From: an uncultured Megasphaera sp.
GTDB lineage: Bacteria > Bacillota > Negativicutes > Veillonellales > Megasphaeraceae
Length of the DNA: 62,934 bases
Assembly (NCBI RefSeq): GCF_900539295.1
Contig: NZ_UQBH01000011.1
Location: 1 to 62,934 of the forward strand
Direction of reading: 5' to 3'
Shown here: positions 34,929 to 44,405 of the stretch, one piece after another
Position numbering within the stretch: the first letter of the stretch is position 1
Layout of the letters: every line of letters starts with the position of its first letter
Made by a program: the position numbers and the translations under genes
The notes under the pieces: generated by a model
Seen by the model: the letters and a program-made list of their open reading frames with translations, nothing else
What the model was told of the DNA's origin: nothing
Database searches by the model: none

Positions 34929-36833
34929 TCAGGCTTCTTCTGACAGAATCCGTTCTTTTAATTCTAAGTAGCGCGTCGTGTAGTACGGTGCCAGCTGAGC
35001 TTCGCGCAGGTCGTTGCCGAAGGGGCGGCGGCTGATGGAAAGGATAGGCGGGCTCTGGATCCGCTTGGCGACGGCAAAGCCGGCGATGAGACGCCACCAG
35101 CGTTCCAGGTCATCGATGAATTCCTTGGCCGTCGGGAACAGTTTATGGACGTCGACAGAGCAGCCGATGTTCTTTTCCAGGGTGCCGTCGAGGTACCACG
35201 TGAGGATCGATTCCGGCGTAGCCCGCTGCCAGCGTTCGACGAAGGCGGCGAAGAGGTAGTCGTGATAGGGGTACACTAAAGGATCGCCCTGGCCCTTGGT
35301 GACGTCCTGCTTATTCGACAGTTCGGCACTGGGAACGATGTCGATGCTGCCCTGAGGGACGACTTCCCGGCCGAAGACCTTGTCGTTGAGGTAGTGAGCC
35401 AGTTCGTAGACCTGATGCTTCCAGAGATCAGCCGTAGCTGCCAGGTAACCGGCGCTGTCGCCGTAGAGGGTGGCGTAGCCGACGGACGTTTCGGCCTTAT
35501 TGGCGTTGCAGGTGAAGACGCCGCCGAAGGCGGCTGCCGCTGCCGACAAGATGCGGCTCGAGCGGTCGCGGGCCTGGATGTTTTCTTCGATGAAGCTGGT
35601 TAAGGCCAGGTGGCCCTTATTGTCTCCGCCTTGCTGCAATTCGGCCGTACTGAACTGCTGCCGCGTCAGTTCGAGGCTGTCCTGGACGGGGATGACCGTG
35701 TACAGACAGCCGATGTTGTCGGCCAGTTCCTTAGCCAGGCTCTTGGTCATATCCGAATTGTAGCAGCTGGGCATGTTGACCAAGAGGATGTTTTCCGGCG
35801 GCAGGACCGATGCATAGAGGGCGGCGTTGACGGCCGAGTCGATACCGCCCGATACGCCGATGACGACTTTATGGACGCCGATGGCATCCATGAAGTGCTG
35901 CAGGCCGTAGTGGAGGCTGTCGTAAATATCTTCGATCTGGGACTTTTCAGGCGGCACTTCGGACGGAGACGTAAAGGACTGGGTCGTTTCGTCGAAGTCG
36001 ACCATGAGGAGTTCTTCCGTAAAAGGCCGGCAGGCCCGGTGATGGCTGCCGTCTTTTTGGTAGGTGCTGCTGGCGCCGTCAAAGGTATAGATGTTCTTGC
36101 CGTTGTTTTGGATGCCCGTGCAGTTGACGTAAATGGCCGGGCAGTGGATGTCGTTGATGGCCTGGCCGAAGAGGCGGTGGCGGCGCTGGGTCTTGCCCAG
36201 GGTGAAGGGCGAGTTTGAAATGTTGACGAACAAGTCGATGTCGTACATCTTTCCTAAATAGCGCATGGGCTTGAAGGGGTAGTTTTCATCCCAACTGTCT
36301 TCGCAGATGAGGGGCCCGATGCGGAACTTGCGGCCGTCGTCGAAGGGAATCTGGACGGGCGATAAGAAGTCTTCCGGGAAGGCGCGGCGTTCCTGGGCGA
36401 CTTCGATGAGGGACGTGAAGTAGCGGATGTCGCTGAATTCCCGGTAATTAGGCAGGAGGGTCTTGATGTAGAAGGGGTAGGGCGAGCGGGCCGGAGACAG
36501 CCAGCGGCCGTTGTAGGCGATGAACATGGCATTGTATTTGCGCGTCCGGCCGTCGAGGTTGACACGGTCCGTTTCCTTGGCTACATTGCCGAAGATGATG
36601 GCTATGCCGTGAGAGAGGGCCTTGATTTCTTCGCCGAAGCGGACGCATTCATCGATGTAATCCGGCTGGTCCCAGATATCGCCGATGAAGTAGCCGGGAA
36701 TGGCCAGCTCCGGAAAGACGACGATATCGCAGTGAGCTGCCTTGGCCTTGGCGATAAAGTCTTTCATGACCGCCGCGTTCTGCCGAGGATTGCCGGGATG
36801 GACCTGGGTCTGGGCGAGTGCTATTTTAAACAA
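34929..36833 (-). CDS. nadE: Glutamine-dependent NAD+ synthetase
   Basis: A 634-residue two-domain enzyme. The N-terminal nitrilase-like glutaminase (about 1-290; VFPELAIPGY, ICEDSW, VNCTG) makes ammonia, and the C-terminal synthetase with pyrophosphate loop GVSGGIDSA makes NAD+ from deamido-NAD+. Length is normal for the glutamine-dependent type. TTG start after AAAGGAGG. Monocistronic. Confidence 0.94.
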   Translation of the reverse strand: MFKIALAQTQVHPGNPRQNAAVMKDFIAKAKAAHCDIVVFPELAIPGYFIGDIWDQPDYIDECVRFGEEIKALSHGIAIIFGNVAKETDRVNLDGRTRKYNAMFIAYNGRWLSPARSPYPFYIKTLLPNYREFSDIRYFTSLIEVAQERRAFPEDFLSPVQIPFDDGRKFRIGPLICEDSWDENYPFKPMRYLGKMYDIDLFVNISNSPFTLGKTQRRHRLFGQAINDIHCPAIYVNCTGIQNNGKNIYTFDGASSTYQKDGSHHRACRPFTEELLMVDFDETTQSFTSPSEVPPEKSQIEDIYDSLHYGLQHFMDAIGVHKVVIGVSGGIDSAVNAALYASVLPPENILLVNMPSCYNSDMTKSLAKELADNIGCLYTVIPVQDSLELTRQQFSTAELQQGGDNKGHLALTSFIEENIQARDRSSRILSAAAAAFGGVFTCNANKAETSVGYATLYGDSAGYLAATADLWKHQVYELAHYLNDKVFGREVVPQGSIDIVPSAELSNKQDVTKGQGDPLVYPYHDYLFAAFVERWQRATPESILTWYLDGTLEKNIGCSVDVHKLFPTAKEFIDDLERWWRLIAGFAVAKRIQSPPILSISRRPFGNDLREAQLAPYYTTRYLELKERILSEEA

Positions 36834-36935
36834 GGAAAAGCCTCCTTTTCGTAGGTAAGAATCTATATACTACCTCATCTTATCATAAAACGACAGCGGC
36901 GAAAAGGCTGGCCCGCCGGGGGCAGCGAAAAAAAC

Positions 36936-36964
36936 ATGACAGAACGGCGTCCTTGCGGTATACT
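36936..36964 (+). promoter_or_regulatory. Promoter of the radical SAM pair
   Basis: ATGACA (36936-36941), 17 bp, TATACT (36959-36964). Confidence 0.5.
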
Positions 36965-36997
36965 TAATATATTATCAAGATTGAAGGAAGGTTTTTG

Positions 36998-38749
36998 ATG
37001 AAAACGCTGCTCACCATTTTGAATGCGAAATTTATTCAGTCATCCCTGGCCCTGCGTTGTCTGACGACGGCCTGTGCCCACCGGGGCGTCGCCGTCGATC
37101 GGGCTGAATATACGATCAATCAAAATCCCTATGACATCCTGCGTCACATAGCAGCCTTTAAAGCCGACGTCATCGGCTTTTCCTGTTATATCTGGAACAT
37201 TGAAATGACCTGCCATATCATTACCTTAGTGAAAGATGTCTTCCCGAATACCAAGGTCTTCGTCGGCGGTCCGGAAGTCTCCTATACGGCCCGTCAGGTC
37301 CTGATGGATTGTCCGGATATCGACTACGTCCTTCAAGGCGAAGGGGAAGTCATGGTGCCGGACTTCTTGACGGCCCTGGAAAAGGGGGAAGACGGTACGG
37401 CCGTTCCCGGCGTCCTCGGCCGCGTCGACGGGGAAATCAAGGGCGACGAAACGTTTCAGGAGATCGACGACCTCGACAGCCTGCCCTTTCCTTATGAAAA
37501 CCAGGACTTTCGCGAGCTCGACCACCGCATCATGTACTATGAAAGTTCCCGGGGCTGCCCCTTTCACTGCCAGTACTGCCTGTCCGGCATGAACGACCGG
37601 GTCCGCTTCCGTTCGGTACCTTTGGTCTTACAGGAACTTCAAACCTTCGTCGACGCCGGCGTGTCCCAGGTAAAATTCGTCGACCGGACCTTTAACTGCA
37701 GCCCGAGCCACCATCGCCCTTTGGTGGAATACATGATAGGTGTCGAAAGAAAGGTCAATTTTCATTTGGAAATTGAACCGGCCGTCTTGACCGACGACGA
37801 CATCGACTTATTGGCCAAGGCCCCGAAGGGACGCATTCAATTGGAAATGGGGATACAGACGACGTATGAGCCGACCTTGAAAGCCATCCGCCGTCACAAC
37901 GACTGGCCGCGGATCACGCACATCATGGAGCGCCTCGTCGCCCTCGATACGATGCACCTTCACCTCGACCTCATCGTCGGCCTGCCTTATGAAGACTATG
38001 CCCATCTTCGCCAATCCTTCAACGACATCTATGCCCTAAAGCCCCATAAACTGCAGATCGGCTTTTTAAAGCTCCTCAAGGGGTCGGGCATTCGCCGGGA
38101 CTATCCCGATGATTACCGCTACGACCCGAAAGGCCCTTACGAAGTCCTGGCCACGACCTGGCTGCCGTATGAAAAAGTGGCCTATTTAAAGGTCTTTGAA
38201 GACGTCTTTGAACGGACCTATAATTCGGGGAAATTCACCCGCCTTCTGTCCTGGCTGGGGCGGCAGTACGGGCCGGATTACATGAAACTCTATGAAGTCT
38301 TGACAGATGAGTGGCTTGTCCTTCATAATGACCAAAAGGCCTTGTCTGACGATACCCTGTGCCGTTTCCTCGGCCACTGCATTGACGACGTCCTGTCCCT
38401 TACGGACGAAGAGCGGGCTCTGGCAAAAGAACTCTTGGCCTTTGACATGCTGACCTTTTTCCGCTTCCGCCTCCATCCGGACTTCCTCGGCTGGCAGCCG
38501 GCAGAACGCAGTGAGACCGACCATATCTTCCGCCGTGAGTCCTGGCTTCAGCAGTATATCCCGGGCTATCACTTTACCAACTGGCGCGACATCAAGATGC
38601 GATACTATATCTGGCCTGTCAGTCAGGCCATGAAGGCCGAACTGGGCCGCCTGGGGAACGTTCCCGACGGACCGGCCTACGTCATTGCCGAGAAGAAGAA
38701 AGAACGGGCTGACTGGTTCGTCATCCCGGCTAAAGGAGAGAATTCGTGA
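36998..38749 (+). CDS. B12-binding-domain radical SAM protein (DUF4080 type)
   Basis: A 583-residue protein: N-terminal cobalamin-binding-like Rossmann domain (about 1-135; VIGFSCYIWN, VFVGGPEVS), radical SAM core with CPFHCQYC (C187, C191, C194), and a C-terminal region of the DUF4080 type. Substrate unknown. Genes of this class are common in anaerobic Firmicutes, often as housekeeping orphans. ATG 36998 follows AAGGAAGG. GTGA overlap with the next radical SAM gene suggests coupling. Confidence 0.88.
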   Translation: MKTLLTILNAKFIQSSLALRCLTTACAHRGVAVDRAEYTINQNPYDILRHIAAFKADVIGFSCYIWNIEMTCHIITLVKDVFPNTKVFVGGPEVSYTARQVLMDCPDIDYVLQGEGEVMVPDFLTALEKGEDGTAVPGVLGRVDGEIKGDETFQEIDDLDSLPFPYENQDFRELDHRIMYYESSRGCPFHCQYCLSGMNDRVRFRSVPLVLQELQTFVDAGVSQVKFVDRTFNCSPSHHRPLVEYMIGVERKVNFHLEIEPAVLTDDDIDLLAKAPKGRIQLEMGIQTTYEPTLKAIRRHNDWPRITHIMERLVALDTMHLHLDLIVGLPYEDYAHLRQSFNDIYALKPHKLQIGFLKLLKGSGIRRDYPDDYRYDPKGPYEVLATTWLPYEKVAYLKVFEDVFERTYNSGKFTRLLSWLGRQYGPDYMKLYEVLTDEWLVLHNDQKALSDDTLCRFLGHCIDDVLSLTDEERALAKELLAFDMLTFFRFRLHPDFLGWQPAERSETDHIFRRESWLQQYIPGYHFTNWRDIKMRYYIWPVSQAMKAELGRLGNVPDGPAYVIAEKKKERADWFVIPAKGENS

Positions 38750-39696
38750 ACGAACGCTACCGTGTCTATTCGACCTATTTAAAAGAAACATACGGAGAAA
38801 AAGTATATAAGCTGCCCATCAGCATACCCGATACCTGTCCCAATCGAGACGGTACCCTCGGCGTCCGGGGCTGCGCCTTCTGCGGCTCCATCGGCGCCGG
38901 CTATGAAAACCTGCCGGCCTCAGTCACCATTGAACAGCAGATCGAGCAGAACATGGCTCACATCAAGCCGAAATACAAGGCCAATAAATTCATCGCTTAC
39001 TTTCAGAATTTTACCAATACCTACTTACCGCCCGACCGATTCCGGGAATTCCTGACGGCAGCCTGCCGGCCCGACATCGTAGGCCTTGCCATTGCCACCC
39101 GGCCGGACTGCCTTAACGAAACCTACCTCGACATCATGGCCGACGTCAAAGAACGGTACGGCGTCGACATCCTCGTCGAGCTGGGCCTGCAGACGGCGAA
39201 CTACAAGACCCTGACCAAAATCAACCGCGGCCACACGACGGCAGAATACGTCGACGCCATGATGATGCTGCGGGATTACCCCTTCCGGGTCTGCACCCAC
39301 GTCATCCTGGATCTCCCTTGGGATACGATGGAAGATACGGTCGAAACGGCCAAGCTCGTGTCGGCTGCCGGTACGGATGAAGTCAAGCTCCACGCCCTGT
39401 ACATCATAAAGAACACGGCCATGGCCGAATGGTACGCCAAGGGCGAAATCAGCCTGGTGACCTGCGAAGAATACGTCCGCCGCGTCGTGGCCTTCCTCGA
39501 ATACAGCCGGCCGGACATCGTCTTCCAGCGCCTCATCGGCAGGGCCCCGAAAGAAGCGACGGATTTTGCCAATTGGGGCATGGGCTGGTGGCGCATCCGC
39601 GATATGATCGACGAAGAACTGGAACGCCGTGACACCCGTCAAGGGGCCTTATGCGATTATTTGCACGGCAAAGCTGTCCGTAAGTTCATGAAATAA
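38746..39696 (+). CDS. TIGR01212-family radical SAM protein (YtqA-like)
   Basis: A 316-residue radical SAM protein with the family N-terminus: YSTYLKETYGEKVYKLPI, then CPNRDGT..GCAFC, where the cluster cysteines are spaced wider than usual. FQNFTNTY and ELGLQTAN are also typical. Substrate not established; tRNA modification has been proposed for relatives. GTG start after AAAGGAGAG. Confidence 0.88.
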   Translation: MNERYRVYSTYLKETYGEKVYKLPISIPDTCPNRDGTLGVRGCAFCGSIGAGYENLPASVTIEQQIEQNMAHIKPKYKANKFIAYFQNFTNTYLPPDRFREFLTAACRPDIVGLAIATRPDCLNETYLDIMADVKERYGVDILVELGLQTANYKTLTKINRGHTTAEYVDAMMMLRDYPFRVCTHVILDLPWDTMEDTVETAKLVSAAGTDEVKLHALYIIKNTAMAEWYAKGEISLVTCEEYVRRVVAFLEYSRPDIVFQRLIGRAPKEATDFANWGMGWWRIRDMIDEELERRDTRQGALCDYLHGKAVRKFMK

Positions 39697-39710
39697 AGGA
39701 GAAGCATATT

Positions 39711-40670
39711 TTGGTAGAAAAGAAACTGCAATTTTCCGATTTGCGTGAAGCCCGGGCCGTCCTGGGCATGAAAGATGAATTCCTCAAGACGCTGCAGCGT
39801 GAATTTCCGGACTGCCGCATTGCCGTCCGCGGCGATACGGCCATGATCGTCGGCAGTGAGCAAGAGGTCAATCAGGTACTGGAAGTCTTCGGCGCCCTGC
39901 GCTACCTGTTCCGGGAAAACACGTACCTTACGACGCAGCACGTCCGCTACTCGGCAGGCCTCATCAAAGCCGGCCGGGGCGAAGAGCTGCACGGCCTCTA
40001 TGAAGATACGGTCGGCATATCGGCCCGCCACCGCCTCATCAAACCCAAGACCTTGGGCCAAAAACGCTACGTCGACTCTATCCGAAAGAACCTCGTCACC
40101 TTCGGCATCGGCCCGGCGGGAACGGGGAAAACCTATCTGGCCGTGGCTTTGGCAGCTTTTTACTTAAAGAATCGTGAAGTCGAACGCATTATCCTGACCC
40201 GCCCGGCCGTCGAAGCCGGTGAAAAACTGGGCTTTCTCCCCGGGGACCTGCAGGAAAAAATCGATCCCTACCTGCGCCCGCTGTACGATGCCCTGGCCGA
40301 TATGTTCGGCTATGACCAGTTCCAAAAGCTGATCGACCGCAACATCATCGAAGTGGCGCCGCTGGCCTATATGCGCGGCCGGACTTTGGAAGAATCGTTC
40401 ATCATCCTCGACGAAGCCCAAAATACGACGCGGGAACAGATGAAGATGTTCCTCACCCGTATGGGCAACCATTCGCGGGTCGTCGTCAACGGCGATGCCA
40501 CCCAGATCGACCTCGTCGACCGCCGCATGTCGGGCCTTACGGAAGCCGAAAAAATCCTCGACGGCGTCAAAGGCGTCGGCATGGTCCACTTCAGCGACGA
40601 AGACGTCGTCCGTCATGACATGGTAGGCCGCATTATCAGAGCGTATGAAAATTATTATAAAGATAAATGA
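39711..40670 (+). CDS. phoH: PhoH-like ATPase
   Basis: A 319-residue cytoplasmic PhoH/YbeZ ATPase. An N-terminal KH-like region is followed by Walker A GPAGTGKTY and Walker B FIILDEAQN. It is thought to act in RNA metabolism with YbeY, encoded next. TTG start after AAAGGAG. First of the conserved phoH-ybeY-era cluster. Confidence 0.93.
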   Translation: MVEKKLQFSDLREARAVLGMKDEFLKTLQREFPDCRIAVRGDTAMIVGSEQEVNQVLEVFGALRYLFRENTYLTTQHVRYSAGLIKAGRGEELHGLYEDTVGISARHRLIKPKTLGQKRYVDSIRKNLVTFGIGPAGTGKTYLAVALAAFYLKNREVERIILTRPAVEAGEKLGFLPGDLQEKIDPYLRPLYDALADMFGYDQFQKLIDRNIIEVAPLAYMRGRTLEESFIILDEAQNTTREQMKMFLTRMGNHSRVVVNGDATQIDLVDRRMSGLTEAEKILDGVKGVGMVHFSDEDVVRHDMVGRIIRAYENYYKDK

Positions 40671-40717
40671 TCTGCCCGTAAGGACAGGGGGACACTGTAT
40701 CAAAGGGGGTACCAATC

Positions 40718-41191
40718 GTGCATATCAACATCAACTATGAAGATCCTTCATTCGAACAGGAAGACTATGAAAAAGTCATCGAACGGGTCTGTGAAGAAGC
40801 GGCCTTAGTCTACGGCCTCGGACCGAACGCCGAAATCAGCATTCTCTTATGTCATAACGACTACATCCACGCCTTGAATAAACAGTACCGCAATATCGAC
40901 CGGCCGACGGACGTCCTGTCCTTTGCCTTAAACGAAGGCGAAGACGACGGCTACGAAGGTCCGGACACGGCCCTTTTGGGAGACATCATCATTTCTCTCG
41001 AAAAAGTACAGGAACAGGCCGACGAATACGGCCATTCCTTTGAACGGGAACTGGCCTATCTCACCATCCACGGCATGCTGCACATCTTAGGCTACGACCA
41101 CATGGAACCGGAAGACAAGGCCGAAATGCGCAAAGAAGAAGAATTCATCTTACAGCGTCTCGATTATGTCCGTCAAGGCGAAGAATTATAA
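40718..41191 (+). CDS. ybeY: Endoribonuclease YbeY
   Basis: A 157-residue zinc-dependent RNase for 16S rRNA 3' end maturation and ribosome quality control. The zinc motif HGMLHILGYDH is intact, and RPTDVLSFAL is the family block. GTG start after AAAGGGGG. Confidence 0.95.
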   Translation: MHININYEDPSFEQEDYEKVIERVCEEAALVYGLGPNAEISILLCHNDYIHALNKQYRNIDRPTDVLSFALNEGEDDGYEGPDTALLGDIIISLEKVQEQADEYGHSFERELAYLTIHGMLHILGYDHMEPEDKAEMRKEEEFILQRLDYVRQGEEL

Positions 41192-41209
41192 GGAGGAAAT
41201 TCTATCGTT

Positions 41210-42103
41210 ATGGAATCGTTTAAATCAGGATTCGTCGCCGTCGTCGGCCGCCCCAACGTCGGCAAGTCGACCCTAATTAACCGTATTATCAAGCATAAAG
41301 TATCCATCGTCTCCGACAAGGCCCAGACGACGCGCAACCGCATCCTCTGCATCCATACGGACGATGCCTGCCAGATCGTCTTCCTCGATACGCCGGGGAT
41401 CCATAAGCCCAAGCATAAACTGGGGGAATTCATGGATGAAGCGGCGTACCAGTCCCTGCGCGATATCGATGCCGTCCTGTTCCTCATTTCGGGCAATGAA
41501 AAGAAGGGGCCCGGCGACTTATTCGTCCTGGAAAAGATAAAGGATACGGGCGTTCCCGTCTTCCTCATCATCAATAAAGTCGACCTCATGAGCAAAGAAG
41601 AGATTTTAGGCAAGATTGCCGAATATGCTGAACTCTATCCCTTTGCCCAGGTCATTCCCATTTCGGCTCTCAACGGGGACAACGTCGACGCCGTCGTCGA
41701 AGAACTGCGCAAGATTTTGCCGGAAGGACCGAAATACTTCCCCGATGACATGATTACCGACCAGCCCGAACGGCTGCTGGTTGCGGAAATCGTCCGGGAA
41801 AAACTGTTCCGCTGCACCCGCGACGAAGTACCTCACGCCATCGCCGTCTTTACGGAAGAAATGAAGGACCGGGGCAACCATAAGGTCTACATCCGGGTCA
41901 CGGTATACGTCGAACGGGATTCGCAAAAGCGCATCGTCATCGGCAAGAACGGGGCTGTCCTGAAAGAAATCGGCAACCTGGCCCGTCAGGAAATCGAAAA
42001 CCTCCTCGGTTCTTCGGTCTACCTCGACGTCTGGGTCAAGGTCAAGCGGGACTGGCGCAACAAAGCGGCAGCCCTCAGTGAATTCGGCTATAAAAACGAG
42101 TAG
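41210..42103 (+). CDS. era: GTPase Era
   Basis: A 297-residue GTPase for 30S subunit maturation. G1 GRPNVGKST, G3 DTPGIHKP, G4 NKVDL, and a C-terminal KH domain with VIGKNGAVLKEIG. The AGGAGG lies rather far (about 14 nt) from ATG 41210, but no nearer in-frame start exists. Confidence 0.95.
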   Translation: MESFKSGFVAVVGRPNVGKSTLINRIIKHKVSIVSDKAQTTRNRILCIHTDDACQIVFLDTPGIHKPKHKLGEFMDEAAYQSLRDIDAVLFLISGNEKKGPGDLFVLEKIKDTGVPVFLIINKVDLMSKEEILGKIAEYAELYPFAQVIPISALNGDNVDAVVEELRKILPEGPKYFPDDMITDQPERLLVAEIVREKLFRCTRDEVPHAIAVFTEEMKDRGNHKVYIRVTVYVERDSQKRIVIGKNGAVLKEIGNLARQEIENLLGSSVYLDVWVKVKRDWRNKAAALSEFGYKNE

Positions 42104-42115
42104 GGGGCCGGTCAG

Positions 42116-43465
42116 ATGGAAGCACAACTAATCGTCCAATGTTTTCTTGTTTTTCTTATCTGCCTGATCATCAGTGCCGTCTGCGTTACGGGGAAATTCG
42201 CCTTTGCCCAGCTGCGGCGGGAATACCTGGAAGAACTCATCCGCGACGGCGACGTGTCCTTAAAACCGCTGCTGTCGCTGTACGATAAGCCCATCATCTT
42301 TCTGGGCACGGCTCAGCTCGGCATGGCCTTGTCGGGCCTCATTGCCGGCGCTGCCGGGTTCTGCATCCTCTACAGCCTCTACGGTCTCCTCGAGCCCTAT
42401 ATTAGCCATACCTGGCTGTTGTGGCTCATCGACATCGTCGTGGCCGTCATCCTCTGCTTCATCCTCTGGGTCTTCGGCGAACTGATTCCGAAATCCATCG
42501 GCCTTCAGTGTCCGGAAAAGAGCCTCCGTGCCGTCCACCGTCTCATCCATCCCTGGAGTCATCCCCTGATGCCCTTCATCATTCTCGGCAACGGGCTGGG
42601 ACGGTTGATCCTGGCCGACCGCGACCTGGACGTCACCAATGAAATCGACATGGCTCATTCGGAAGATGAAATCCGCATGCTCATTACGGCCAGCCATAAA
42701 GAAGGGAAGATCGACCAGGTCGAAAGCGAACTCATCGGCAACGTCTTTGACTTCGCCGACCTCTTGGCCAAAGAAATCATGGTTCCCCGTCAGGATATCG
42801 TCTGCCTTTATACGGAAGAGACGATGCACCAGCATCTGCAGACCATCCGTCAGTCGCGGCACACGCGCTATCCCTTGTGTGAAGACGACAAGGACCATAT
42901 CCTGGGCCTGGTCCACATCAAGGACATCATGGATCTCTACATCCATAAGCGCAGCAATCTCAATCTCATCAAGCGGCCTATCCTGACCATTCCGGAAATC
43001 ATGCCGGCCTCGAAGCTGCTCCAGCTCATGCGCATGCGCCGGACCTATTTGGCTATGGTCGTCGATGAATACGGCAGTACCGTCGGCCTCATCGGCTTAG
43101 AAGACATCTTAGAAGAATTGGTCGGTGCCATTCAGAATGAGCACACCCATGAAAAAGAAGAAATCCAGCCCCTGCCCGATGGAGCTTATGAATTTGCCGG
43201 GACGGTCCTCCTCGACGACGTCGAAGAGCTGCTGCATATTCCCGTCGAAGAGGACGTCGATACCGATACGATCGGCGGCTACATCTTCAACGCCTTAGGC
43301 CATACGCCGCTCATCCACGATGAGGTCACTATCGGCAACTACCGCTTTGAAGTCCTTGAAATGCAGCGTTTCCGCATCGTCCGCCTCAAGGCCGTGCCCC
43401 TCGTCGTGCCGCCTGAAGAAGAGGCTGACCAGGGAGACGCCGACGGTGAAAGCCATGGGGAATAG
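42116..43465 (+). CDS. CNNM/CorC-family transporter-like protein
   Basis: A 449-residue protein of the hemolysin-C/CorC group: N-terminal DUF21 (CNNM) membrane domain with three to four helices (about 1-190), paired CBS domains (about 205-330) and a C-terminal CorC_HlyC domain (about 345-425, FAGTVLLDDVEELL). Relatives act in Mg or Co efflux. Substrate not proven. The acidic C-terminal tail is encoded where recO overlaps. Confidence 0.9.
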   Translation: MEAQLIVQCFLVFLICLIISAVCVTGKFAFAQLRREYLEELIRDGDVSLKPLLSLYDKPIIFLGTAQLGMALSGLIAGAAGFCILYSLYGLLEPYISHTWLLWLIDIVVAVILCFILWVFGELIPKSIGLQCPEKSLRAVHRLIHPWSHPLMPFIILGNGLGRLILADRDLDVTNEIDMAHSEDEIRMLITASHKEGKIDQVESELIGNVFDFADLLAKEIMVPRQDIVCLYTEETMHQHLQTIRQSRHTRYPLCEDDKDHILGLVHIKDIMDLYIHKRSNLNLIKRPILTIPEIMPASKLLQLMRMRRTYLAMVVDEYGSTVGLIGLEDILEELVGAIQNEHTHEKEEIQPLPDGAYEFAGTVLLDDVEELLHIPVEEDVDTDTIGGYIFNALGHTPLIHDEVTIGNYRFEVLEMQRFRIVRLKAVPLVVPPEEEADQGDADGESHGE

Positions 43466-44213
43466 CCGTTCCTATGGCCAAAAGCCGTCGCGGTCCTATG
43501 AAGGCCTCATCCTGGCTGTAAAAAAGACCAGTGCCAAGCAGCTGGTCCTGACCGTTTTGACGCGCCAGGAAGGACTGCTTCACGTCCTGGCCCGGCGCAG
43601 CACCCAGGGCAAGATGGGCTACGGTTCCTTGTCGCCCTTAGCAGAGATTTCCTTCGACGTCTTTGAAAAGGACGGCGTATACACCTTGAGCGAATACGAC
43701 TGCCGTGCCAATCGGCGCCTTCGTGACCTCACTTGGGACGGCTACGTCTATTCCCAGATCTTCGTCGAAATGGTCCTCTTCCTCACGGCGAGCGGTGAAA
43801 AGGATGACGAATTGTACCGCCTGGTCCTGCTTTACGGGCGGGCCATCGAAGTAAAAGACGTCCGCATCGTCACGGTCATCGCCGGCTGGCAGCTCCTGGC
43901 CCTGACGGGTTTTCTTCCCGAAACGGGCGAGGCCCGCATCTTTTACCGCGGCCGGGGCTACTGTGACCAGCCCGTCTACTACATCGACTACCAAGACAGG
44001 GACGATATGGCCGAACTGGCCTTGACGCCGGCTGTGCGCCAAACGTGGCAGACTCTCATCGGCTACCCTTGGGGAACCGACGAAAAGATAAACCTGCGCA
44101 GCGGCGACCTGCACTTTTTAGAAGCCCTGCTCTATAACTACGTCAACCAGTGCAGCGAGCGGCAAATGAAGACGCCGGAGCTGTTAAAAACAGGCCTGCC
44201 GCCACAACCGTAA
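43446..44213 (+). CDS. recO: DNA repair protein RecO
   Basis: A 255-residue recombination mediator. N-terminal OB fold (SYEGLILAVKKTSAKQLVLTVLTRQEGLL...) and a helical C-terminal domain with FLPETGEA. The four Cys of a zinc finger are not evident; single CDQ and CSE sites remain. The GTG at 43446 is chosen for AGGGAG at 9-nt spacing. ATG 43455 is an alternative. Overlaps the preceding gene by 20 nt. Confidence 0.9.
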   Translation: MKAMGNSRSYGQKPSRSYEGLILAVKKTSAKQLVLTVLTRQEGLLHVLARRSTQGKMGYGSLSPLAEISFDVFEKDGVYTLSEYDCRANRRLRDLTWDGYVYSQIFVEMVLFLTASGEKDDELYRLVLLYGRAIEVKDVRIVTVIAGWQLLALTGFLPETGEARIFYRGRGYCDQPVYYIDYQDRDDMAELALTPAVRQTWQTLIGYPWGTDEKINLRSGDLHFLEALLYNYVNQCSERQMKTPELLKTGLPPQP

Positions 44214-44248
44214 AGAGCCCGAAAGAACGTCTTTCGGACTCTTTTTTT
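44212..44248 (+). terminator. Terminator after recO
   Basis: AAAGAGCCCGAAAGA pairs with TCTTTCGGACTCTTT over a 3-nt loop, then a T-run. Ends the phoH-recO unit. Confidence 0.9.
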
Positions 44249-44276
44249 GCATCTGCAGTAACGGTTCGAGGTGTCG

Positions 44277-44359
44277 TATACGTCCGGATCCTTTCTTCGA
44301 CGTATGACAGCCGAGTATAAAAACGTATCATTTCCGTAAACAGGATCGAAGAAAAGATC
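44277..44359. repeat. Nested inverted repeats next to the RAYT-like gene
   Basis: GATCCTTTCTTCGA (44287-44300) and TCGAAGAAAAGATC (44346-44359) form a 14-bp inverted repeat with one mismatch. ATACGTC (44278-44284) and GACGTAT (44299-44305) form a second. The loop holds a CGTAT repeat (44301, 44334). There is no T-run, so it is not a simple terminator. It lies just past the 3' end of the RAYT-like gene. Confidence 0.55.
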
Positions 44360-44405
44360 AGGGTCATTCAGCGCAGACGCTCGGGGGCGGCCTTTCGCCG
44401 GAGTT

